NCBI GenBank assembly: GCA_001655205.1
Contig: LPNZ01006235.1
Span: forward strand, 1 to 45,002
Source of the DNA: Lenisia limosa
Lineage: Eukaryota > Breviatea
DNA length: 45,002 bases
Direction: 5' to 3'
Part shown: in pieces, positions 36,207 to 45,002 of the stretch
Numbering within the stretch: position 1 is the stretch's first letter
How the letters are laid out: each line of letters opens with the position of its first letter
Made by a program: the position numbers and the translations under genes
Notes under the pieces: model-generated
Seen by the model: only the letters and a program-made list of their open reading frames with translations
Databases searched by the model: none
Told to the model about the DNA's origin: nothing

Positions 36207-36777
36207 TCATGTCTTAAATTTAAAAGCTGATATGTGTTTTGAACCCAATAATTTGTGAGGACATGATGCAGTTGACTTCATGTGAAGCAAACGCTCCTCG
36301 ACTTGTTGGGAATAGGTGACCCACAAGTCCTTTGTTGCCTCTTGCTGGTTCGGATACAACAATCCCTCCATGCGGTTCGCGACACTGCACAGCAGGTCCA
36401 ACACTTCCCCAACTTGGGATTTGAAATCCGAATAATTGTTCTTTAGGTTGCAACATTCTGTTTTCTTTACGTAAATTTGGCTTGGGGGGGGGGGGGGTCT
36501 TTCTTCCACAATGCCAAAATTTTAAACCGAAAAAAGGAAGTATTATAGGTGTGCTTGGCCAAAGTAATAACCCCCCAAGATATTGAGCCGCCAACCGTTG
36601 ACNNNNNNNNNNGGATGCAACGAGGGGAGGGGGGACGTAGAGTTCTGGCTCCTTGGCTGGCTTCGGCTCTTTCGGCTCCCGCGGCTTTCGCGTGTTCCTA
36701 TTGGTTAGTATTAACTTTACAACAAGAGGAATCCCCCCCCCCCTCTCTCCCCTCTTCAACACAATCCTTCCCTCTTT
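36207..36777 (-). CDS. Poorly resolved gene fragment with proline-rich linker and helical C-terminus
   Basis: On the minus strand, PREPKEPKPAKEPELYVPPP (about 36690-36625) precedes a ten-base gap, and a later frame reads SQVGEVLDLLCSVANRMEGL and EATKDLWVTYSQQVEERLLH to a stop at 36207. The composition (charged proline-rich linker, then an amphipathic helical segment) looks like real protein. Two gaps, a fourteen-G run and uncertain splice sites prevent a full model. I do not recognise a family. Start and true extent are unknown; the gene may begin inside or beyond the gap at 36778-36837. Confidence 0.3.
36603..36612. other. Ten-base assembly gap
   Basis: Ten N within the poorly resolved minus-strand fragment. 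Confidence 0.95.
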
Positions 36778-36837
36778 NNNNNNNNNNNNNNNNNNNNNNN
36801 NNNNNNNNNNNNNNNNNNNNNNNNNNNNNNNNNNNNN
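36778..36837. other. Assembly gap
   Basis: Run of N shortly after a ten-C run and a CT-rich stretch. Confidence 0.95.
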
Positions 36838-37287
36838 AACCCACCTCAAATCAAACTGAACAGTCGGGGGTGCCTCCCCTCGTCTTCTCTTGGAAAACCT
36901 ACAAATTCAGACAACGAAAAAACATTTCTCATTTCTCACAATAAAGCATTCCATAGAACATACCTTTGTGACATAGTGATTGATTTCTTACAATGTTCTT
37001 GTTACTTCTGGTTCTCAACGTGTTCTCAAGCCTGTCTCCCTGTCTCAAGCAAGTCTCCAAGTCTCAAGCAAGTCTCACAAGCTCTCTCGGGCAAACAGCT
37101 TTTAAATGATTAGATTTGATTACTTTTGCCTTTCCCTAATTTTGCCCCCCCCCCCCTTTCAGTTCAGTTACTCTCTTCAACAAATTTTCTTTCATATTGA
37201 TAAAAAGAACTTGAATTTCTGAAAGGAGAAAGCACGAACAACTTTTCTCGATTGTTTCCCAGAAGCCATCTCTTTTCTTCTTGAGAT
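36838..37287. promoter_or_regulatory. Upstream region of the multi-SH3 gene
   Basis: No supported coding frame. It holds a short internal repeat of TCTCAAGCAAGTCTC-like units (about 37025-37085) and a run of twelve C residues near 37145, and must include the promoter and leader of the gene starting at 37288. No core promoter element is certain. Confidence 0.4.
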
Positions 37288-40200
37288 ATGGCTGATGAAG
37301 CAGTAATAGGTTTGGAAAGGGGCATTAAGAAGCGGACCTTTGTTTTCACTAACCATGAAATAGAACACTCCTATTGGGAGGCCCAGTACGAGTATGTTGG
37401 CGCAAAAGATGACGACCTCAACCTTGCCGTCGGAGATGTGGTGACTGTGGTCCAACAGGTGTGAAAGTTTGCTGTATTGGGACCTTGAGGTTTTTTGTTG
37501 TCCGCGGATGACATTTCAATTTTTAACAAGTAGAACGATGATGGGTGGTGGTACGGCTATCTTGGAGAAAAGGAGGGTTACTTCCCCAACAACTACGTGT
37601 TTCCATACGTGGAAAAAAAAGGTAAGGCCAAACATGAGTTTGCTTTACTTGTTCAGAAGAAACCACAGCTGAAACTACCCAAGATACCCCTGCTGTAACC
37701 CCAGCAGCAGGTGAGGCCTCTTTTTATCAATCATTAGTAGTAGTAGTATATCATATTTCATACTAAGGCACACTTGTTAGTATTTTACATTTTCATTATC
37801 AGACCTAATAAATTCAGATCGCAAAATGGATAAAGAAGAAAAGGAGGTTTGTTTGCTCTGTGTTGGACATTCGTATTTCTCACAACTCTAGCAATTGAAA
37901 CGTGAAAGAAGACAAACAATGTCCTTTGAAAAGATGCAAAAGAAGCAGGAAGCAAAGTTTGTCGTCGAGGTGGTACTGTATTCATTGTCCAGGGCGAAGA
38001 AAGAAGAGCAAAGGAGGCAAAAGGCAGAAATGGCAGAAAAGAAAAAACAGGAAAAGGAAGCTGAAAAAAGAAATGAGGTAATTCTAAAGATCCATTCTCA
38101 CAAAACAGCTGCAGAAGAAGCTTGACGAGAGGCCCCCTCTTACCGGTGTTTGGATGCGCGTTTTGTTCCCCCTGGAGCCTGCCAAACCAGAACATCTTTG
38201 GCTGAGGTTTGTTCAAAAAGGCAATCATATAGCCCTTTCAAACATATCACGTTTTTAGCGAAGGAGACCTTTTCGAGCTCTCCGATCCGGTAAGCGTGTT
38301 GGCAGAGCACGATGACCTTAAGAAGGAAGTTTCCTTTTTGTTCACATTTTCGCAGAATGAGACAGAAGGATGGATGGTCGGCTATCGAGCCGGATACGGG
38401 TCCTTTCCTAAGTCCTACTGTGAGGAGTGTGAGGCGCCCTCCGATGATAAGGTGTGCAGGGGGCAAGAGCGTTCAATCCGTTTCTGTCCATTTCACTCGT
38501 CTTAGATTGTGAAACTGCATGCGAAGGATATCAAAGAGCGTAACAAGTGGGAGAAACACTGGAAGAAGCATGACGTGGAGGTGGGTAAAGGACGGGATCT
38601 TTGACACTAATATTTAGGCAATCGAAGAAGCAAATGCCAAAAAGGAGCAACTTGGTAGGTGCAGTAGCATGCCGTCTTTCTAATATATCATATCAACTGC
38701 TGTTTTTTTTTTGTTTATATTTTGTTCACCTTTTAAAGAGAAGGAGAAGATTGAAAAGAAGGAAGAGAAGAAGGCTCAAAGGCAGCGTACAATGACAATG
38801 AGGAAGAATGAAAGTTTGTTCTTGGATAATATGATATTTATATATAAATGAACGTTTCAACAACCAAAAACAAACCCGTTCCAACTGTTCCGTTTAACGG
38901 TTGACTCTTCAGCCGAAAGGGTCCGCCGGCTCCGAAAGGCTGAGAAGGATGCCAAAGAAATGAAAAAGCAGGCTGAAAAGAAAAAAGCCGAGCAGGTATG
39001 TTGAGCTCTTCATTGTGGTTATCTCTCAGGAGCAAGGCGGACTTGGCATGTTGGCTGATGTTCCGGATGTCGAGCCTTTTGCTGACGTTGAGGAAGCCGA
39101 CGAGTACACTGTTAGTCTCTTGGTCTATATTTTATTTATTACGTTTATACCCCAGGAGAACGCTGGAGTCTGGATCCGAGCCCTCATGGACTGGAAGCCG
39201 CGCGAAGATATTGACAAGCACCTTAACCTCAAGTATGCTTGCAATGTGTAAATCAAAACGGATATTTCCAGAATGTGACATTTGATCCTTCAGAACCAAT
39301 GACATTCTTGTTCTGGTGGAGGCGGTTGAAGACGATATGGCCCGCGGATGGAAGGATGGCATGGTCGGACTGTATCCTGCTAACCTGGTCAGTGGTCATG
39401 GCAATAGTTGATTTGAAACTATCATGACAGTGCTATTTGACAGATCTAGACCGAGGAGTACGAACCGACAGAGGAAGAGATCGAAATTTGGGAGACAAAG
39501 TATGCCAAGCAAGCAATATTCTCTTTAATCTACTTCCACTGTTCACCCTAAGAGGATTAGAGAGAGCAGAAAATCTAAAGGGGTTTTTTTCTTACCTTCG
39601 GTTGAAGATATAAACAAGCCCCTTTTGAACTACTTTTTACTCTTTCTTTCAATGACCCCCGTCTTTTGTTCTGACCAGAAGGAATCGGCAGTTTTCGCAC
39701 CTACGCAACTTTGCGCGCCTTACTTGGGCTGACCAACATGCTGAAAAGGTCAAGAAAATTCAGGAAATTGGTGGGTTGAAAGGAAGAGTTTACGCAGTAT
39801 AACGTATCTAGAGGAAAAGCAGAAGGAAGAAGAAGAAAAGAAGCCGAAGGAAGACCAGCCTCCTGAGTCTCTGAGCGTGTTCTCTCCACCCCCTCAGGGT
39901 TAGCGGTTAATTGTTTTAATAGTTCTGTTCCCAGCCCACTTAAGGAAGTATTCTCGCCTTTTTTAGGAGATACAGTATAAAATCGGTCTCTTACCATCCA
40001 GAGCCGTCACCAGCACTCACGGACTATCCGGAATTACCTGAAAGTACTCCATCTATGGAAACGCCAGTTCTCTTCGTCACCAAGGCGATCAAAGATTGGA
40101 CACCCGAGGTAAGAATTTGGAATATTTAAATGTGACACTCTAGGACACTGAGCGATGTCTTGCTGTTGAGAACGAAGACAGTCTGAACATTCTGGTTGAA

Positions 40201-41961
40201 GCCAAAGAAAACGTGGGCTCAGCGTCTTTTTCTCTTGTTCAGAATAGAATTATTTGGCTGTTTTATGCTTCTAGGATGATAGCGTGTTCTGGATATTCGC
40301 TACAAAAGATGGATCCGCAGGTTTGTCATTCCTTCAGTTATCCCTTTCCTTTCATCTTGCCTCCTTCATTTTTTCTTGAGCAATTGCATTTGTTTTTTGT
40401 ACCTTCCAATTTTGTACAATGTGATGGTTGCACCTTGCCTTTGCTTTATTCATTATCAGGCTGGATTCCACGGCACTCTACAGCTGGTCGCCCTGTTACG
40501 ACAACCCCGCAGGTGACTAAAGAGAAGGAGAAAAAGAAGGAAGGAAGGTTCTTCAAACGAGTCACCAAAGGCATTGGGTTCACCAAGTGGGGGGGGGGGG
40601 GGTTTTNNNNNNNNNNNNNNNNNNNNNNNNNNNNNNNNNNNNNNNNNNNNNNNNNNNNNNNNNNNNNNCATTTCAGTGTTTTCAGCTTGTTTACCCATTA
40701 GGAAAGATTCTTCGAAGAAGGGTGGTGCCGCCAAGAAGCACGAGGTACGGTGAGGGGAAGTGGTATTTGTCTTGTATACGTGGAAAGCTTTGTGCTCAGA
40801 GTTATAATGATTGGACATAAGGTTTAGCTTTCACCCTTTTACAAGACTGGGTCAACTGCACAAATCTACCATGATGCTTTCGTTTTAACCCATACAGCTG
40901 TTTGACCTCAACAAAATTGACTTTGATGCCGACATGAACGATGCAATGCGTGACGTTTCCTATGAGGTAAGTGGACTGGTCTGACCGTTGGGCTGTGGAG
41001 CAGGAATTTATCGTTTCTCAAAGTGATTGTCCGCCATATGCCCTTCATTATCTAGGTTGTCAGGGCCTTATTGGACACTCCACCTTCAATGGCACGTCAT
41101 TGTGAAATGGGTGGGCTCCTACCTGGTACTCACTGTTCCAGTCGAAGCAACATGCAGGTCGACAATCTCCATCAACCTCTTCTTGTCAACCAGGGCTTTG
41201 GTGTCGAGTGCCCACTTCAAGGCTATCACTGTAAGAGAGTCATGTTATCCCTTGGCATATATAGCCTTAACATGCTCAGGAAGTGCTCTCGGAGCCAATT
41301 GAATGGACATTTGTTATTCTGCCGAACAATCAAATCTGTCTCACTGTATCATTCGACAAAGGGGCCAAGTCTCTTCGCGTCTCTACGAGGTGTACCGACC
41401 AAGCTGTTGATACTCCAAGTGATACACTCATAGACACCCCCAAAGACACTCCAAACGAGAGTCCAACAGAGTCGCCGGACCTGACAGCTGCGGAGGAAGC
41501 TGAGGCTCTGGCAGCGCTACGGGATATCCAAGACCAGGATGGGAAGAAGAAATCGAAGCAAGAGGAACAGGAAGAGGAAGAAGTGAAAGAGGAAGAAGTG
41601 AAAGAAGAAGAGGAAGAGAAAGAAGAAGTGAAGGAAGAGGAAGAAGAAAGGGAAGAGGAAGCAAAGGATGAAATTCCAAGTTCTGGTAGGTGATTGTTAT
41701 CTTGTCTGATCTATCTCTTACATCCAGCCCCGGCTCTACCGCCGCGTCCCGGANNNNNNNNNNNNNNNNNNNNNNNNNNNNNNNNNNNNNNNNNNNNNNN
41801 NNNNNNNNNNNNNNNNNNNNNNNNNNNNNNNNNNNNNNNNNNNNNNNCAGTCCCCCAGGTATGTCAATTACGGCCGTTGTGGTATTCTCTCAGTTCTCTT
41901 AACTGTTTAGGTGGATGAAGATGAGAAGTGCCCCCCTCCCCCTCCTCGGCCTTCCAAATAA
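37288..41961 (+). CDS. Multi-SH3 scaffold protein with coiled coil and acidic tail
   Basis: The start at 37288 reads MADEAVIGLERG. SH3-1: AQYEYVGAKDDDLNLAVGDV...DDGWWYGYLGEKEGYFPNNY. A charged coiled coil follows (about 37830-38080). SH3-2: WMRVLFPLEPAKPEHLWLSE...EGWMVGYRAGYGSFPKSYC. A second coiled coil comes next (about 38740-38995). SH3-3: WIRALMDWKPREDIDKHLNL...RGWKDGMVGLYPANL. SH3-4: VTKAIKDWTPEDTERCLAVE...SVFWIFATKDGSAGWIPRH. The ALYDY, GWW and YP-N positions of the SH3 fold are recognisable in each; SH3-3 and SH3-4 are more divergent. Later exons read ALLDTPPSMARHCE and WTFVILPNNQICLTVSFDKG, then a Glu/Lys-rich tract and proline motifs (PALPPRP, PPPPPRPSK) at the C-terminus. SH3 domains bind proline-rich ligands, so the tail could bind its own SH3s. 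A cytoskeletal or endocytic scaffold role is inferred. Two gaps interrupt late exons. Confidence 0.88.
40607..40668. other. Assembly gap in the multi-SH3 gene
   Basis: Run of N after fourteen G residues and four T (40589-40606), probably inside the intron after GFTK. Confidence 0.95.
41560..41672 (+). repeat. Glu/Lys-coding purine repeat
   Basis: Imperfect GAAGAAGTGAAAGAGGAA-type units encode EEEVKEE repeats in the multi-SH3 protein. The strand is almost pure purine, prone to slippage and length variation. Confidence 0.85.
41754..41847. other. Assembly gap in the last part of the multi-SH3 gene
   Basis: Run of N between the exon coding PALPPRPG and the final exon VDEDEKCPPPPPRPSK. Confidence 0.95.
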
Positions 41962-42160
41962 GGAAAGAGCCAAAATGGTTTATTTAATGTCTAGTGTATT
42001 ACCGTAGTATTTATGATATTATTTGCGAATAATCATGAGCTATCAACACGTTTGATCTCTCAAGTTCTTATATGTATATCTTTACACACACAGTACTAGT
42101 CTAGTTTCAATAAATTAATCAAGAAAACATAAATAATAAAATATAGAATAGACAGAAGGC

Positions 42161-45002
42161 TCATGACTTCGATATGACGGCCAAATAGTTTGAAAAACCA
42201 GAAACACCTGACACAACTGCGGAGGGGTCCTCAAACATGGTTACAATCTTGGTGATTAGAGGTTGCCTAACACAAAAGGAAGAAAGTCCCCCTTACTTGG
42301 CCAATGGTGTTAGATGGCCGGCACCCTCCAGCAGTGGATTTGGACATGAAGCCGAAAACACTCCCTGCCTTGCAGCCTAAAGAAATATTCAGGTTATCAC
42401 AAATGGAACACATAATCCCTTTCAGTATGACCATTCTGAACGGTCTTGAGTGCAGCTGATCAGACAAAGCATCCCCTAAACACGATACCCCACAGACCTT
42501 CGCCTCCATAGAAGTGCCCATCCTCACTCGTCCAAAACCTACACCATGAAGCCTGAAAAGAATAGAATTGAGGAATAGGTACCTTGCGTAGTAAATTGTG
42601 AACTGTAATGAGATGATAAATACTACATGGCCATTAATTGCTCACATTGTCGCCGAACCAGAGTCACATTTACTGTTAATTGCAGCAGTAATGTCCACCT
42701 ATTATAAAGTCAGCAAGGGAAACTTCATAATTACCCCCGCCCTATGCCTCAATAAAAGTAGGACCCTTCAACTCCCCCTCCAACTGGCACACTGTGAACT
42801 CCCATAGAGCCAGGAAGAGCGTCACTCTGACCTGTGCACCCTAGAATCTTGGCCTCATCTATTGCGCATTAGAAGAAATACGAATGGGGTGAACCCACTG
42901 GTCAAGAAAACACAAGATTTCTTGGAGCAGAATACTTGATCGGTGTGCCCATTTAGATCATTTCCGCTGTTGTCATTAGCCTAAAAAGTCAATACTCAAA
43001 GAATTACACGAGTTTCCTAGTAGCTTTACGGAACATGATAGTTCCCATTTCCAACCAGTTCAAAGGTGAGCGTGGTAGCAGAGCGGCAGACTGAGTGAGC
43101 TCCAGCCAGGTAGTTGGTCCTTCCGTAGACCTTTTTCGTTTCTGATTGATTTATAAGGCGACAAATATGTAATAAACCAAGGCAAACCAGTCAAGACAGA
43201 AAGGGCATAATAAGAAAAAGAGATAGATTTAATGACTTCTCCTGCCTAATTCAAGTCAAAACAATGTGAGAAAAATTCATTCGATGCTGGAAGGTAGACA
43301 TGTTCCCACAAAGATTTCACTCAAAATAGTTGTGTTTCCCCTACCACCCACCGGTAAGTCTGAGATAGACACGAGACCTGGAGTGAATTCTACCGCAGTG
43401 GGGTGTATCGTCCGATGTGGATTGAAGCCTCCTGCAAAGATAGACTTGTCGTCTGCAAAATGAAACTGCTGCAAGCAAACAACAAACAGATGCCACAACA
43501 AGCATGCCCTCTAATGTGAAAGTACCTCCTACCAAGTAAAACTGCAGTTGAATGAGTGATTAGCTGAAGGTCAATAGCATACCGCCCGCCTGGGAAAACA
43601 GCCTGAAATGTCAGGACCAAGCAGATACAACAAGAAAAAAAAGCAGACTGATAACCCAACCTTTTTAAGGGTGTTTGATGAAGACATGTCCATTTGGAGT
43701 TTGCAATACGACCCTCCGTAGCCCCACATGTACACATCCCCAGAGGCTAAAAAATAAATTTGAGTTGGACTATCTATTCCTTGCCGAGAATTAAATCCTC
43801 GGCTGACTCACCAGTACGGATGCCGAAGTGACGGTAGCCGGAATCGAACTGAGCAACAGTCTCAGAGGCAGCAAGGGCTGCCCAACTCGGATTCACTGTC
43901 ACTGTCGTTACAATACTGGTTCCCGTGTTGTCAACCTAATATATGAAGTTTTGATTGGTATTGTCCAATACTAATAGTGCTGCTTTGATATTATACAGGA
44001 AGTAGTATCCCCTTCCCACTTGGTTCTGTAGGTTGTAACCCATGCATTTCAGCTCGTTGTCTAGATAGTCAGTCTTCAAGGTCCCATGTGATCACCAAGG
44101 AAAGAAGGTCATCATCATACCTTTAGAAATAGCACAAAGACTCCCTACGGCTCCTGCCACATGAGCCACTTCACCCCAGGAGGTAGATAAGTCGTATTTG
44201 TCGGGGTAGTTCTTGTCAGCTCCAACCTAAACGGTAACTCACCTCCACAAAGTTGCCAATGTGCATTCGTGTATCAGTATTACATTTCAAGCCATCTACA
44301 ATACCACCTGGGNNNNNNNNNNNNNNNNNNNNNNNNNNNNNNNNNNNNNNNNNNNNNNNNNNNNNNNNNNNNNNNNNNNNNNNNNNNNNNNNNNNNNNNN
44401 NNNAAGTGATGTAACACCTATAGTGTCAGCAGGATAAAAATGACATTGCCTGAACACCCCATACTGTTACCGCACACGAAGTCCGTTTGGAACTGCCCGT
44501 CAGCACCACATGTGGCTACTACATTGCCGGATTGTTCGGGTTCACTGCAGGAAAGGGCGCAAATGTCTCCGTAGATGGCTGTACCTGGCGGTATTAATGG
44601 AAAGTGGGGTCTAAGGCAATAATCCATGGATTTTTGATTAGCAAATGCTGCATGTCAAACCTCCAGTGCAATTTGTACTCGTAACCCCAGTTCCGAAGCT
44701 TGAAGTGCTACATGTGACTACATGGAAAGTGACAATTTTTAGTTTCAAATAGTACTGGTTGTAGCTTACCAGGAAGACAGCTTGGAGACTCCTCCCACCC
44801 GGTGAGGACGGAACATGCCACATTTTTTGAAGAGAATGACAGGTAAGAGCCCTCAGGACAAGTGCCCTATGCAAGTCAACAGGTAACCAGCCATTGCTGA
44901 TTATCCCACTTTCATATAATGCACAGTATAGCACCGTTTATGGGTAGAAAGGAGACCCAATTTTATATCTCTCATTATTTTACACATTTTGCCCCCCCCC
45001 CC
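42161..45002 (-). CDS. Secreted Sushi/CCP plus RCC1-like repeat protein, N-terminus beyond the window
   Basis: The 5' part (right side) encodes cysteine modules: GTCPEGSYLSFSSKNVACS with CSVLTGWEESPSCLP (about 44860-44770) and AIYGDICALSCSEPEQSGNV with CGADGQFQTDFVC (about 44580-44465). Their cysteine spacing resembles Sushi/CCP modules. Then come RCC1-like propeller units of the secreted kind (C-A-L...LKC-G-N...Q-G-G): AGAVGSLCAISK with NELKCMGYNLQNQVGRGYYF, then FGIRTASGDVYMWGYGG, FHFADDKSIFAGGFN, YLAGAHSVCRSATTLTFELV and, last, SAVVSGVSGFSNYLAVISKS at the stop 42161. RCC1-like propellers serve as binding platforms. An extracellular recognition role is inferred from the cysteine modules. 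Several joins (near 42290 and 42900) are uncertain, and the start is outside the window. Confidence 0.65.
44313..44403. other. Assembly gap in the Sushi/RCC1-like gene
   Basis: Run of N between the cysteine-module exons and the propeller exons. Confidence 0.95.
44992..45002. other. Poly-C run at the window edge
   Basis: The window ends in ten C residues after TTTTG. Similar G/C runs sit beside several internal gaps, so this edge may also border an assembly gap. Confidence 0.6.

Noticed and set aside
41071-41433. Plus-strand 120-residue open frame
   Set aside because: Its first part overlaps a real exon of the multi-SH3 gene, but it then reads through introns and into the wrong phase of the exon that encodes WTFVILPNNQICLTVSFDKG.

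Overview
The window is nuclear DNA of a single-celled, non-animal eukaryote that uses the standard genetic code (TAA, TAG and TGA all end genes). Genes are densely packed and cut by many very small GT-AG introns, often 28-37 nt and sometimes 40-110 nt. I cannot name the species. Multi-SH3, kelch-BTB, fibrinogen-like and Sushi-like proteins, together with PA28-gamma, point to Amorphea or a close holozoan/amoebozoan relative, but this is inference. I rebuilt the gene models by hand from splice sites and reading-frame continuity, so exon edges in less conserved genes are approximate.

Layout. 1-1104: AT-rich, then GC-rich, no convincing gene. 1105-10790 (minus): a very large cysteine-rich, multi-pass membrane protein (from 10790) with a cyclase-like cytoplasmic segment. 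It is followed almost without a gap by a second multi-pass segment that may belong to the same transcript. 10949-11875 (plus): SAR1 GTPase. 12222-14366 (minus): secreted protein of unknown function with two similar halves. 14612-20462 (plus): ubiquitin-specific protease of USP16/45 type, with a decayed Tc1/mariner transposon inside one intron. 20549-22233 (minus): unrecognised protein. 22543-24726 (plus): secreted fibrinogen-like/intelectin-like protein. 24916-27265 (minus): WD40 protein. 27510-29168 (minus): kelch-BTB-BACK protein. 29526-31124 (plus): multi-pass membrane protein of probable TMEM185 type. 31254-33258 (minus): ArfGAP. 33489-34792 (plus): proteasome activator PA28-gamma. 34987-35606 (minus): INO80C/Ies6-like chromatin-remodeller subunit. 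36207-36777 (minus): poorly resolved fragment. 37288-41961 (plus): protein with four SH3 domains. 42161-45002 (minus, truncated by the window edge): secreted Sushi plus RCC1-like protein.

Gene order is striking: strands alternate almost perfectly, giving five head-to-head pairs that share 158-357 bp upstream regions. The contents are mostly housekeeping. SAR1 and the ArfGAP act in vesicle coat trafficking. The USP, the BTB-BACK protein and PA28-gamma act in ubiquitin/proteasome biology, and INO80C in chromatin. Mixed in are lineage-specific secreted or receptor-like proteins that carry the more unusual architectures. Eleven N-filled assembly gaps, several next to long G/C or T runs, interrupt some exons.
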